NCBI GenBank assembly: GCA_035575135.1
Contig: DATLYE010000070.1
Location: forward strand, 1-38,037
Length of the DNA: 38,037 nucleotides
Direction of reading: 5' to 3'
Source: JANWXD01 sp035575135
GTDB taxonomy: Bacteria; Acidobacteriota; Terriglobia; Bryobacterales; Bryobacteraceae
Within the stretch, counting starts at the first letter, position 1; the number at the start of each line of letters is the position of its first letter. This document shows positions 16,344-24,635 of this stretch, in pieces. The notes beneath the pieces were generated by a model. It saw nothing but the letters and a program-made list of their open reading frames with translations. It was not told the origin of the DNA and made no database searches. Position numbers and translations under genes: made by a program.

Positions 16344-16844
16344 TTAGGAGGAGACAGCCTGGGATTCCGAAGCCGCCTGCTGGCCAGGCTGGGGAGACGC
16401 TTCGCGGAAACCTGACTCAGCGCCGGAAGTTACTCCAGCGGCTGTGTCCGTTTCCGGAGCGGCGCCCGAATCCGAAGATCCGGGGACGGAGCCGGCGCCC
16501 TCAGTTGCGGATGCGCCGGCCGCAGTGGACGGGGAGGAGGAATCCCACGAGCTCGAGGAATAGTCGCTGTAGCCGTCGTAGGAGTCGTAGTTGTAGTTGT
16601 ACGAGGAATCGTGATTGTAGATCTCGTTCTGGTAGCTGGCGCTGATCTCCTTGAGCGACTGGCTCTCCTGCTCCAGGCTGCGCATCTCCCGGTCCCAGGT
16701 GGACTTCAGTTCGTTGGAAGCCCGCCGGAATTCGGTGATCGCCTTCCCGATGGTCCGGCCAAGTTCCGGCAGTTTTCGCGGGCCGAAGATGAGCAGGGCA
16801 AGCACGAAGATAAAGATGGTCTCTTGCCAGCCCAGAGGACCCAT
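16344..16844 (-). CDS. tatA: TatA/TatB-family translocase protein with Tyr/Ser-rich tail
   Basis: The 166-residue protein begins with one hydrophobic segment and the diagnostic hinge FGPRKLPELGRTIGKAITEF, then an amphipathic helix to about residue 65. The tail is unusual: about residues 75-105 are almost only Tyr, Asn, Asp, Ser and Gly (NHDSSYNYNYDSYDGYSDYS), followed by about 60 residues rich in Ser, Ala, Gly and Glu. GGGAGGAGA precedes the start and a possible -10 TATGAT lies at 16887-16882. Only one TatA/B protein is in the locus, so it may serve both roles. Confidence 0.9.
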   Translation of the reverse strand: MGPLGWQETIFIFVLALLIFGPRKLPELGRTIGKAITEFRRASNELKSTWDREMRSLEQESQSLKEISASYQNEIYNHDSSYNYNYDSYDGYSDYSSSSWDSSSPSTAAGASATEGAGSVPGSSDSGAAPETDTAAGVTSGAESGFREASPQPGQQAASESQAVSS

Positions 16845-16921
16845 TCAGTCTCCTCCCGTTGAATCGAAGATAACCGCTTCCATCATAGCACCGGGGCGGG
16901 GAGGGAGCCACTCAGGAAGGC

Positions 16922-18202
16922 TTACACCTCAGGGTAGCGCCACGGCGTCCGGTAAGCCCGGCGGAGCAGCGTGTTGGCCTCCGCGTCGCCGATGACCTCT
17001 TCTTTGTCGCCATCCCAGTGAATGCTTCGCCCGAGCTTGAGGCTCAACATGCCCAGCAGGCTCATGTTCGTCGAGCGGTGACCGATTTCGATGTCGCAGA
17101 CAGGGCGGCGCCCGGTACGGATCGCATCCAGAAAATCCGCCCACAGTTCCCGGATGTTCTGATCATCCGGCTGGCCCAGTTTCGGATCTTCGTGCAGGAT
17201 GGGCTTGTTTTTGTCGGCCGGGTAAAACGTCCAGCCGTCCAGCCAGCCCATGTGGAACGTGCCTTCGGTCCCGTAGAAATAGCAGCCGATGTTGGTCTTT
17301 TCAGCGTTGTTGCCGGCATACTGGCGGTGCTCCCAGACGGCCGTGAAAGACTCGAACTCGAAGGTGGCCACCTGTGTGTCCGGTGCATCGGTCGAATCCT
17401 GTTTGATGTACCGTCCCCCGGTGGAGTACACCTTGCGCGGCCACTTCTCCTCAGTCCACCAGAGGATCTGGTCCATCCAGTGGATGCCCCAGTCGCCCAA
17501 GGTCCCGTTGGCATAATCCAGAAACTGGCGGAACCCGCGGGGATGGATGGCGCGATTGAACGGTCTCAGGGGCGCCGGGCCGCACCACATGTTCCAGTCC
17601 AGACCGGCCGGCGGATCTGAGTCCGGCGTCTTTTTGCCGGGCCCCCCGGGGTAATGGACGAAGGCGCGCACCATGCCGATCTTGCCCGCACGTCCCGACT
17701 TAAGGAACTGCATGCCGGAGACGTTATGCGGCGACACGCGCCGGTGTGTGCCGACCTGAACGACGCGCCCGGCCTCCCGTGCGGCCTTGACCATCGCCCG
17801 GCCCTCGCGGATCGTATGCCCGACCGGCTTCTCGACGTAGACGTGCGCGCCGGCCTGAACGGCAGCGATCGTAATCAGCGCGTGCCAGTGGTCGGGAGTG
17901 GCGACAATGGCGATCTCCGGTTTCTCTTTCTCGAGCAGATCCCGGTAGTCCTTGTACTTTCGCGGCCGGTCGGGGGTGAGCTTCTCTACTTCCGCCGCAG
18001 CGGGGTTGAGCTGATTGTCGTCTACGTCGCACAGGGCCACCACCTGGACCTGGCCCGACTCGAGCGCACAGCGGAGAATGTTCATGCCCCACCAGCCGCT
18101 GCCGATCAACGCGGTCCGGTATTTCTTGTCTCGCTGTGCCAGCAGGGGGACGGCCCCGATCGAGGTCGCAAAAAATTTCCGTCGGCTGACGCTGTTTTGC
18201 AT
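16922..18202 (-). CDS. Exported Gfo/Idh/MocA-family oxidoreductase with Tat signal
   Basis: The 426-residue protein starts MQNSVSRRKFFATSIGAVPL, a twin-arginine signal. The NAD(P)-binding Rossmann motif ALIGSGWWGMNILRCAL, then IVATPDHWHALI and the family motif VEKPVGHTI (catalytic-region EKP) follow. The C-terminal domain includes GDWGIHWMDQILWWTEEKWP. Such exported dehydrogenases are usually thought to act on sugars or cyclitols in the periplasm with tightly bound cofactor. It lies 77 nt upstream of tatA on the same strand. The start at 18202 is set by the signal; an in-frame ATG at 18229 would only add nine residues. Confidence 0.9.
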   Translation of the reverse strand: MQNSVSRRKFFATSIGAVPLLAQRDKKYRTALIGSGWWGMNILRCALESGQVQVVALCDVDDNQLNPAAAEVEKLTPDRPRKYKDYRDLLEKEKPEIAIVATPDHWHALITIAAVQAGAHVYVEKPVGHTIREGRAMVKAAREAGRVVQVGTHRRVSPHNVSGMQFLKSGRAGKIGMVRAFVHYPGGPGKKTPDSDPPAGLDWNMWCGPAPLRPFNRAIHPRGFRQFLDYANGTLGDWGIHWMDQILWWTEEKWPRKVYSTGGRYIKQDSTDAPDTQVATFEFESFTAVWEHRQYAGNNAEKTNIGCYFYGTEGTFHMGWLDGWTFYPADKNKPILHEDPKLGQPDDQNIRELWADFLDAIRTGRRPVCDIEIGHRSTNMSLLGMLSLKLGRSIHWDGDKEEVIGDAEANTLLRRAYRTPWRYPEV

Positions 18203-18397
18203 GGGATTCGCCTCGTACGCCGCAAACATACCGGCAGGGGTTTCGACCCTACGATTTTCTGCCGCCCGCGCCGGGGTGTCAAGCGGGACTGCGCCGGCGA
18301 CAACTGCTTGGAGCCTGGCCGGCTTACCGTGACCCGGGCCCTGCCGCCGCGGCCCTTCACAAAAGCAGCCCAGGCGCGCAAAACAGCGAAAAAATGC

Positions 18398-18425
18398 TTG
18401 CAATTTTCCAGAGAACTCGTATAAT
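18398..18425 (+). promoter_or_regulatory. Sigma70 promoter of the DksA/TraR gene
   Basis: TTGCAA (18398-18403), a 16-bp spacer and a perfect TATAAT (18420-18425) form the best sigma70 promoter in the window. Transcription would begin near 18432, leaving about 68 nt of leader before ATG 18500. Confidence 0.75.
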
Positions 18426-18451
18426 TCCTCCACACAACGTAAAGGACCAGG

Positions 18452-18483
18452 GCTCTGCCGCCGATCCAATGCGAGCGGAGAGC
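18452..18483 (+). promoter_or_regulatory. Leader hairpin next to the dksA-like ribosome site
   Basis: GCTCT-g-CCGC (18452-18461) pairs with GCGG-AGAGC (18475-18483), nine base pairs with one bulged G. It ends 2 nt before GGGAGGAGG (18486-18494), the ribosome site of the gene at 18500. It could tune translation or stabilise the transcript. Confidence 0.4.
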
Positions 18484-18499
18484 AAGGGAGGAGGCCCCG

Positions 18500-18895
18500 A
18501 TGAAACGGACTAGCACTCAGGGGCGAGGCCAACAGCGCTACCGGGAAGCTCTTCTGGCCAAGCGCGCCGAGATTCTGGAGAATCTCGGAGTCAAGTTCGA
18601 TACGCTGGCCCGCCTGGGCCGCGTCGCCGAAGAAGATCAGCCCGCCATCACTCACGATGAGTTCATCTCGTTGCAGCGCAATAGTTTGGACTACGAACAG
18701 CTGCGCATGGTCGAGGAGGCTCTCGACCGGCTGGGTTCCGGTGATTATGGCGTCTGCCTTGCCTGCGAACGCCCCATCCCGCCCAAGCGCCTGCAGGCGT
18801 TGCCGTGGGCCCGCTACTGCGTGAGCTGCCAGACCCAGTTCGCGCAGCAGGCGGAGCCGGCCCCTTCGCCGCCCTGGCGCTCCGAAGTCTGGTAG
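18500..18895 (+). CDS. DksA/TraR-family zinc finger transcription factor
   Basis: The 131-residue protein has a helical hairpin region (about 10-80), then the C4 zinc finger YGVCLACERPIPPKRLQALPW, with Cys86, Cys89, Cys107 and Cys110. In this family the coiled coil enters the RNA polymerase secondary channel, and its tip often carries acidic residues; here the candidate tip is near EEDQPAITHDE (residues 44-54). The protein is shorter than E. coli DksA (151) but in the normal TraR/DksA-like range. It has its own strong promoter and a structured leader, and converges on etfA. Confidence 0.9.
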   Translation: MKRTSTQGRGQQRYREALLAKRAEILENLGVKFDTLARLGRVAEEDQPAITHDEFISLQRNSLDYEQLRMVEEALDRLGSGDYGVCLACERPIPPKRLQALPWARYCVSCQTQFAQQAEPAPSPPWRSEVW

Positions 18896-18909
18896 CGCCC
18901 GAGCCGAGT

Positions 18910-19887
18910 TCAACCTTTCGCCTTCCGAATCTCTTCCACCAGCGCCGGCACCACCTCGAAAAGGTCCCCGACAATCCCGTAGTCGGCGACCTCGAAGATC
19001 GGCGCCTCCGCGTCCTTGTTGATGGCGACGATGGTCCTGGATCCCTTCATCCCGACCAGATGCTGGATTGCGCCAGAGATGCCCACCGCCACATAAAGCT
19101 TCGGCGCCACGGTCTGCCCGGAACTGCCGATCTGTCGCTCCATGGGCAGCCAGCCGCTGTCGCAGATCGGACGTGAGGCCCCGAGCTCCGCGCCGAGCGC
19201 CTCCGCCAGTTTCTCCACCACCGGGAGATTGTCTTTCTCTTTGATTCCTCGCCCGACTGCCACGATGATCTCCGCGCTGGACAGATCCACTGCCCGCTGG
19301 GACTCGCGGAACCGCTCCCCGGGCTGGGCGCGAATCATGGAAGCATCCAGTTCAGGACGAAATTGCTCCACCCGCGCCGCGCCCGGCACGGCCTTGTCCG
19401 CCCGGAACGCTCCGGCCTGCAAAGAAACGAAGTGCGGAGGTGGACAAGCAAAAGTCACGTCGGCGTTCAGCTTCCCTTGAAAGACCTGACGCACAAACAC
19501 CAGCCCGCTGTCCGCCACGCTCCACCGGATGACGTCGCTGGCCAGAGCCGAACCCAGACGGGCAGCCAGTTTCGGCGCGAAATCCCGGGTTTGGTAGGTG
19601 TGCGGAAACAAGACCAGCTGGGGCTGGAGGCGGCGGATCAGTTGTTCGAATCCCGTGGCGTAGCCGTCCGCCGTGTAACGGGCCAACAGCGGGTGATCCA
19701 CCGCCCAGACGCTTTCGAGCTGATATCGGGCTACCTCTGCCGCCAGCGCCTCCACGCCGTCTCCGGCCACGGCAGCATGGACCGCCGCACCCAGGCGCTC
19801 TCCCATTTCCTGCCCGGCCGCCAGCGCCTCCCAGGACAGCCGGTGCCACCGCCCTTCCTGCTGCTCGAGCACGACCAGAACGCTCAT
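18910..19887 (-). CDS. etfA: Electron transfer flavoprotein, alpha subunit
   Basis: The 325-residue protein opens MSVLVVLEQQEGRWHRLSWEA, and its C-terminal FAD domain reads VAVGRGIKEKDNLPVVEKLA, GSSGQTVAPKLYVAVGISGA and AINKDAEAPIFEVADYGIVG, the EtfA hallmark. With EtfB it shuttles electrons between acyl-CoA or other flavin dehydrogenases and the quinone pool. ATG 19887 overlaps the etfB stop by 4 nt. It has no bifurcating-type ferredoxin partner nearby, so the ordinary respiratory type is more likely (inference). Confidence 0.95.
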   Translation of the reverse strand: MSVLVVLEQQEGRWHRLSWEALAAGQEMGERLGAAVHAAVAGDGVEALAAEVARYQLESVWAVDHPLLARYTADGYATGFEQLIRRLQPQLVLFPHTYQTRDFAPKLAARLGSALASDVIRWSVADSGLVFVRQVFQGKLNADVTFACPPPHFVSLQAGAFRADKAVPGAARVEQFRPELDASMIRAQPGERFRESQRAVDLSSAEIIVAVGRGIKEKDNLPVVEKLAEALGAELGASRPICDSGWLPMERQIGSSGQTVAPKLYVAVGISGAIQHLVGMKGSRTIVAINKDAEAPIFEVADYGIVGDLFEVVPALVEEIRKAKG

Positions 19888-20654
19888 AGCACACGCGCCT
19901 CGAATCGGAGCTTTTCCACCAGTTTGGCCGCCGCCTCCTTCGGAGATCCCCCGAGAATCTCGGTCCGTTTGGCACGTGGCGGGGCGTAAAGGCGCTCGAT
20001 CCGCAGGGCCGCCGCCGTCTCCACCCCGAGTTCGGCCGCCGTGAGCCGTTTCACTTCCTTGGTCTTCGCCCGCTTGATCCCCATGAGCGTGGCGTAGCGC
20101 AGCTTCTTGATTCCCGACTGAATCGTCAGCACGGCGGGCAAGGGGAGCTCGATGTACTGAAACCAGCCCTCTTCGAGCTCTCGTTTCACCCGGAGCCGCC
20201 CGTCTAGCTTCTCGACCTGCATAATGATGGTGGCGTGCGGCAGTCCGAGCAGCTCCGCCAGGATCACGCCCGTCTGGCCCGCCCCGACGTCGTCCGACTG
20301 CAGCCCGGTCAGAATCAGGTCCGGGCTCTCCGGTTTCGCGGCGGCCGCAAGCAGCCGCGCCGTCGCCATCGCGTCCAGGGCCGCCGCGTTCTCTTCTTCG
20401 ATGTGGATCGCTCGGTCGGCCCCTTTGGCGAGCGCCTCCCGGATGGACTGCGCCGCACGCGCGGGACCGGCCGACAGCACCACGACTTCGCCTCCGTACT
20501 GTTCCTTGAGCTGCAGGCCCTCCTCGAGGGCGTAGGCGTCGGGCTCGTTGATCTCGAAGCTGAGGTCGCTCTCCTGAATCCACCGGCCGGAGGAGTCGGG
20601 CCGGAGTGCGGAATCCCGCCCCGGCACTTGCTTGAGGGCAACCAGGATCTTCAT
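19884..20654 (-). CDS. etfB: Electron transfer flavoprotein, beta subunit
   Basis: The 256-residue protein begins MKILVALKQVPGRDSALRPD and has EINEPDAYALEEGLQLKE, then LILTGLQSDDVGAGQTGVIL, and ends its core with LPAVLTIQSGIKKLRYATLM, all diagnostic of EtfB. It binds AMP and forms the ETF heterodimer. A GTG at 20669, overlapping the fabF stop, is an alternative start adding five residues; ATG 20654 matches the family start. etfB-etfA lie directly behind fabF and acpP, an unusual link of fatty acid synthesis with acyl-CoA oxidation electron transfer. Confidence 0.95.
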   Translation of the reverse strand: MKILVALKQVPGRDSALRPDSSGRWIQESDLSFEINEPDAYALEEGLQLKEQYGGEVVVLSAGPARAAQSIREALAKGADRAIHIEEENAAALDAMATARLLAAAAKPESPDLILTGLQSDDVGAGQTGVILAELLGLPHATIIMQVEKLDGRLRVKRELEEGWFQYIELPLPAVLTIQSGIKKLRYATLMGIKRAKTKEVKRLTAAELGVETAAALRIERLYAPPRAKRTEILGGSPKEAAAKLVEKLRFEARVL

Positions 20655-20665
20655 CCGCGCCGCCG

Positions 20666-21910
20666 TCACTCACCCGTGTAGCGCTTGAAAATCAGGCAGC
20701 CGTTGGTGCCGCCGAATCCAAAGGAGTTCGACAAAGCATACTCGATGCGCATCGGGCGGGCCTGATTCGGCACATAGTCCAGGTCGCATTCCGGATCCGG
20801 CACTTCGTAATTGATCGTGGGCGGGGCCACCTGGTCGCGGATCGCCAACACCGTCACCCCCGCTTCCAGGCCCCCGGCCGCGCCGAGCAGATGGCCGGTC
20901 ATGGACTTGGTGGAGCTGACCGCCAGCCGGTAGGCATGCTCGCCGAAGCAGCGCTTGATGGCCAGGGTCTCGATCTTGTCGCCCACATCCGTCGAGGTCC
21001 CGTGGGCGTTGATGTAATCAATCTGAGACGGCTCCAGTCCGGCGTCGCGCAGCGCGTTGCGCATCACCCGTACGGCGCCGTCCCCGTCTTCGCACGGGGC
21101 CGTGATGTGGTAGGCGTCACCGCTCATGCCATAGCCGACGATCTCGGCGACGATCGGAGCGCCGCGGCGGCGCGCATGCTCGAGTTCCTCCAGGATCAGG
21201 ATCCCGGCTCCCTCGCCCACCACAAACCCGTCCCGGCACTTGTCCCAGGGACGGCTGGCGCGCTCGGGCTCGTCGTTCCTCGTCGAAAGCGCCCGCATGG
21301 CGGCAAAGCCGCCGATGCCCATGGGGCAGATCGGCGCCTCGGCTCCGCCGCAGATCATCACGTCCGCATCGCCGCGCTGGATGATTTTGAAGGAATCCCC
21401 GATCGCGTGGGCGCCGGTCGTGCACGCCGTCGCCGTCGCCGAATTCGGACCTTTCGCTCCGGTGCGGATCGAAACGTAGCCCGCCGCCAGGTTCACGATC
21501 GTAGCCGGAATGAAAAAGGGAGAGATGCGCCCTGGTCCTCGCTCCAACAGGTTCTTGTGTTCGCGTTCGATGATCTCGAAACCGCCGATGCCGCTGCCGA
21601 TGTAGACCCCCACGCGCTCCGGATCCGTCTCGCGCACCTTCAGCCCCGAGGCCGCCAGCGCGAAATCCGAGGCCGCGATCGCAAACTGGATGAACCGCCC
21701 CATCTTCCGGATCTCTTTGCGTTCGATGAAGCGTTCCGGTTCGAAACCCCGGACCTCTCCCGCAATCCGGCAGCTGAATTGAGAGGCGTCAAAGGCGGTG
21801 ATGTGCGAAATCCCGCTCCGGCCCTCCTTGAGCGCCTGCCAGGACTCCTCGGTGCCGATTCCCACCGGGGAAACCAAACCGATGCCCGTGACGACAACTC
21901 GCCGCGCCAA
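20666..21910 (-). CDS. fabF: Beta-ketoacyl-ACP synthase II
   Basis: The 414-residue condensing enzyme elongates acyl-ACP with malonyl-ACP. The catalytic triad is complete: Cys163 in TACTTGAHAIG, His303 in NAHGTSTDVGD and His340 in STKSMTGHLLGAAGG. The C-terminal SNSFGFGGTNGCLIF is typical. Length is standard. It lies 35 nt downstream of acpP in the order acpP-fabF, as in many bacteria, and its stop lies 11 nt before etfB. Confidence 0.96.
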   Translation of the reverse strand: MARRVVVTGIGLVSPVGIGTEESWQALKEGRSGISHITAFDASQFSCRIAGEVRGFEPERFIERKEIRKMGRFIQFAIAASDFALAASGLKVRETDPERVGVYIGSGIGGFEIIEREHKNLLERGPGRISPFFIPATIVNLAAGYVSIRTGAKGPNSATATACTTGAHAIGDSFKIIQRGDADVMICGGAEAPICPMGIGGFAAMRALSTRNDEPERASRPWDKCRDGFVVGEGAGILILEELEHARRRGAPIVAEIVGYGMSGDAYHITAPCEDGDGAVRVMRNALRDAGLEPSQIDYINAHGTSTDVGDKIETLAIKRCFGEHAYRLAVSSTKSMTGHLLGAAGGLEAGVTVLAIRDQVAPPTINYEVPDPECDLDYVPNQARPMRIEYALSNSFGFGGTNGCLIFKRYTGE

Positions 21911-21945
21911 AGCTCACGCTCCCCAGATGCTCCGACAGCCGGGTG

Positions 21946-22185
21946 CTACTTCTTGGCCGTCTTCGACTCGATGTAGTCTATCGCGTCCTTGACCGTCTTG
22001 ATCTTTTCGGCATCCTCGTCGGGGATCTCCAGCTCGAACGCCTCTTCGAATTCCATCACCAGCTCCACCAGGTCCAGAGAGTCCGCTCCCAGATCTTCCA
22101 CGAAAGATGCCGTCGGGTCCACCTGGCTTTCGTCCACATTCAATTTTTCGACGATAATCTGCTTGACCTTCTCTTGGACAGACAT
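21946..22185 (-). CDS. acpP: Acyl carrier protein
   Basis: The 79-residue acidic protein has the 4'-phosphopantetheine site DSLDLVE with Ser36, preceded by FVEDLGA. Its length and its IPDEDAEKIKTVKDAIDYIE end match bacterial AcpP. GGGAGG precedes the start; a candidate -10 TAGAAT lies at 22221-22216. It is the first gene of the acpP-fabF-etfB-etfA operon. Confidence 0.97.
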   Translation of the reverse strand: MSVQEKVKQIIVEKLNVDESQVDPTASFVEDLGADSLDLVELVMEFEEAFELEIPDEDAEKIKTVKDAIDYIESKTAKK

Positions 22186-22313
22186 GAAACCTCCCGGCGT
22201 CTCGCAAACTCCACGATTCTAGCATGGTGTTCCGCCGCCGCAAGGCCTGCTCGGTCGTGTCGGCGCCGCCGTACTGCTATGCTGGTCTGGATAAGGCTCG
22301 GGAGGCGGCCTCT

Positions 22314-22493
22314 ATGGAATTCAACCATATCCATCTCTATGACGGCGAGGAATGGATTTGCGGGCGGGCCATGGCCTTTGAGGATCAAGAGCTGATCCGG
22401 ACCGAAGTCCGCCATCGCGATGAGGACGAGGCCTGCCGCCGCTGCGGGGAACAGATCCTGAGCTACTTCGGCGCGCCGATGCACGTCCACTGA
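22314..22493 (+). CDS. Small CxxC protein (unknown function)
   Basis: A 59-residue protein beginning MEFNHIHLYDGEEWICGRAM and holding CRRCGE near residues 42-47, plus one earlier Cys and several histidines (HIH, the final MHVH). Those could make a small metal site, but no family is recognised. GGGAGG precedes ATG 22314. It lies between divergent acpP and the Gfo/Idh gene, 31 nt before the latter. Confidence 0.5.
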   Translation: MEFNHIHLYDGEEWICGRAMAFEDQELIRTEVRHRDEDEACRRCGEQILSYFGAPMHVH

Positions 22494-22510
22494 GGCCGCC
22501 GCCGTCACAG

Positions 22511-22516
22511 TACAAT
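22511..22516 (+). promoter_or_regulatory. -10 element 7 bp before the Gfo/Idh start
   Basis: TACAAT is followed by 7 bp and then ATG 22524, with no room for a ribosome site, so this gene may be expressed from a leaderless mRNA. No clear -35 is visible. Confidence 0.4.
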
Positions 22517-22523
22517 CGGGCAT

Positions 22524-23642
22524 ATGGCGCGCGGCCCGGTCAAGGTCGGCATCATCGGCTCGCAGTTTGAAGCCGATATTCATGCGGCTTCCATCCAGAT
22601 GGTTCCTGAGGCGGCCGAAGTGGTCGCCGTAGCCTCACCGACGCCGGGGCACGCGGCCGAGCTGGCTCGCCGCTACGGAATTCCCCGGGTCTTTCTGGAC
22701 TACCGCGAGATGCTCCGCGAGCCGGACATCGAAATGGTCACCATCACCGCGCCGAATCACCTGCACGCGCCCATGACGCTGGACATCGCTCGCGCCGGCA
22801 AACACGTGGTCTGCGAAAAACCCCTGTGCATGAACCTCGAAGAAGCCGAAGAGATGATCGACACCTGCCGGCGCCAGGGCGTGCTGCTGCTGTACGCCGA
22901 AGAGCTCTTTTTCACCCCGAAGTATCGCAAGGCAAAAGAAATGGCCGATCAGGGCGCCTTCGGCAAGGTCTACCTTGTCAAGCAGAGCGAAAAGCACTTC
23001 GGGCCGCACAGCGCGTGGTTTTGGGACGTGGAGCGCTCCGGCGGCGGCGTGTTCATGGACATGGGCTGCCACGGCATCGCCTTTTGTTATTGGTTTCTCG
23101 GCCGTCCCGCCATCCGCAGCGTCTATTGCCAGATGGGAACCTACGTTCACACCGACAAGACTCTCGGAGAAGACGACAGCATCGCCATCTTAGAGTTCGA
23201 CAACGGCGCCGTCGGGCTGGTGGAGAACAGCTGGGCGCGGCGGGGAGGAATGGACGACCGTACGGAGGTCTACGGCGAGGGCGGAGTCACCTACGCCAAT
23301 CTGCACATGGGCAACGCGCTGCCCACCTATAGCGAATATGGTTACGGTTATGCCGTCGAAAAGGCGCCGACCACCAAAGGCTGGAGCTGGCCCGTGTTCG
23401 AAGAACTCTGGAATTACGGCTTCCCTCAGGAGATGCGGCACTTCGCACGGTGCGTCCGCGGTTTGGAAGAGCCCCAGGCTACGGGCGAAGACGGCCGGGT
23501 GGTGCTCGAGGCCCTTTACGCCGGCTACGCCTCGGCGGGCGAAGGCCGCAAGATCGCGCTGCCGTTCCGCCCGTCGGGTGTGAAAAAACCGGTGGACCTG
23601 TGGCTTCGTGCCCGCGGGCTTGCCGGCACGGCGCAGACATGA
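22524..23642 (+). CDS. Gfo/Idh/MocA-family oxidoreductase (cytoplasmic)
   Basis: The 372-residue protein has a Rossmann start VKVGIIGSQFEADIHAASIQ without signal peptide, then ITAPNHLHAPMTLDIARAGK and the EKP motif CEKPLCMNLEEAEEM. The C-terminal alpha/beta domain includes GGGVFMDMGCHGIAF. It likely oxidises or isomerises a sugar or inositol derivative with NAD(P); the substrate is unknown. It overlaps the next gene by 4 nt. Confidence 0.9.
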   Translation: MARGPVKVGIIGSQFEADIHAASIQMVPEAAEVVAVASPTPGHAAELARRYGIPRVFLDYREMLREPDIEMVTITAPNHLHAPMTLDIARAGKHVVCEKPLCMNLEEAEEMIDTCRRQGVLLLYAEELFFTPKYRKAKEMADQGAFGKVYLVKQSEKHFGPHSAWFWDVERSGGGVFMDMGCHGIAFCYWFLGRPAIRSVYCQMGTYVHTDKTLGEDDSIAILEFDNGAVGLVENSWARRGGMDDRTEVYGEGGVTYANLHMGNALPTYSEYGYGYAVEKAPTTKGWSWPVFEELWNYGFPQEMRHFARCVRGLEEPQATGEDGRVVLEALYAGYASAGEGRKIALPFRPSGVKKPVDLWLRARGLAGTAQT

Positions 23643-24553
23643 TTGCAGTCCTGCCGGCCGCCTTGGCCGTCTTGGTTGCAGCGGCCCAAAGCGCGGGTGA
23701 GCCGCCGCTCGAGAACATGCTGGCGCGACTGGCTGAAGAGGCCGCGGCATTTCGGGCCGTAGCCCCCAACGTCATCGCAGAAGAAACGCTCACGCACCGC
23801 GCCCGCCGGCGCCCCGCCCGGTTCCGGCCCCGGATCGGCAGTTCCGCCAAACCCACACCGCCCCCGTTTGAAACCAGGAAGATCGTTTCCGAGTACGGCT
23901 TTGCCGTCTTGGGCGTTCCGCCGGGATCGTTGCATGAAGCCCGCCAGGTGGTCTCCGTGGATGGCAGGCGCGTGGCTTCGGCCGGGCGCGCCCGCCGGAG
24001 ACTCATCGAAGGGATGAGCTCACCCGATGACCGCCTCAAGCGGCGCCTGCTCGAGCCCTTCGAGCGCCTCGGCCTCCGGGATGCGGCCGCGGACTTCGGC
24101 CCGGCGCTCCTGCTGTTTGAAAAGTCCGCGCAGGCACGCTTCGAGTTTCACTGGTCCGGCCGGCGCAAAATCGGCGCCGAAGACGCCCTGGGATGCGCCT
24201 TCCGGCAGACCGGGACTACTTCCGTCGGGCTCACCATCTTCGAACCTAAGCGCATGCTCCGCTTCCCTCTGGAGGGCATCATCTGGATTCGGGAAAGCGA
24301 CCTCGTTCCGTTGCGTATCGAATTCACCGTCCGGCGCACCCACGACAACATCCCCATTCGCGACGAGGCCGCCGTGGACTACGCCATGTCTGCCCACGGG
24401 GTGTTGCTGCCGGTCTCGGTCGTTCACCGCCAGTTTGCCGGCGACCTGATGGTGGTGGAGAACCTGTTTCAGTACTCGGCCTTTCGCCGTTTCGGCGCCC
24501 AGACGGAAATCCGGTTCCCCGAAGCCCCACAGGAACCCACCCGGGAACCCTAA
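23639..24553 (+). CDS. Secreted hypothetical protein
   Basis: A 304-residue protein with an N-terminal export signal (MIAVLPAALAVLVAAAQSAG) and no membrane helix after it. It is basic, with stretches such as RRRPARFRPRIGSS near residues 60-75. The latter half seems beta-rich and includes GLTIFEPKRMLRFPLEGIIW and SDLVPLRIEFTVRR, which read like an outer-membrane-lipoprotein-type beta sheet. Proteins of this kind are frequent in Acidobacteriota but uncharacterised; I cannot name a family. ATGA overlap with the Gfo/Idh gene implies translational coupling. Confidence 0.7.
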   Translation: MIAVLPAALAVLVAAAQSAGEPPLENMLARLAEEAAAFRAVAPNVIAEETLTHRARRRPARFRPRIGSSAKPTPPPFETRKIVSEYGFAVLGVPPGSLHEARQVVSVDGRRVASAGRARRRLIEGMSSPDDRLKRRLLEPFERLGLRDAAADFGPALLLFEKSAQARFEFHWSGRRKIGAEDALGCAFRQTGTTSVGLTIFEPKRMLRFPLEGIIWIRESDLVPLRIEFTVRRTHDNIPIRDEAAVDYAMSAHGVLLPVSVVHRQFAGDLMVVENLFQYSAFRRFGAQTEIRFPEAPQEPTREP

Positions 24554-24596
24554 TGGGTGCGGCTGTAAATTCCCGATACGTGTTTGTGGAGGCGGA

Positions 24597-24624
24597 TTGG
24601 AATCTTGACGGGTCGTGCTACAAT
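24597..24624 (+). promoter_or_regulatory. Sigma70 promoter upstream of the TonB-like gene
   Basis: TTGGAA (24597-24602), a 16-bp spacer and TACAAT (24619-24624) are followed by a predicted start near 24631, about 100 nt before the coding start. The -35 is moderate. Confidence 0.5.
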
Positions 24625-24635
24625 TTTTGGTAGCG

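Noticed and set aside
18203..18913. N-terminal extension of the Tat-signal oxidoreductase
   Set aside because: The open frame continues, but the twin-arginine signal fixes the start at 18202, and the extension is antisense to the DksA/TraR gene.
19888..20673. EtfA fused to an upstream open frame
   Set aside because: The frame reads through etfB in the wrong register; EtfA starts at MSVLVVLEQQ and EtfB is complete in its own frame.
24609..24616. ZTP riboswitch motif GGGTCGTG before the TonB-like gene
   Set aside because: Only the 5' octamer matches; the downstream conserved blocks are absent, and the octamer lies upstream of the predicted transcription start.
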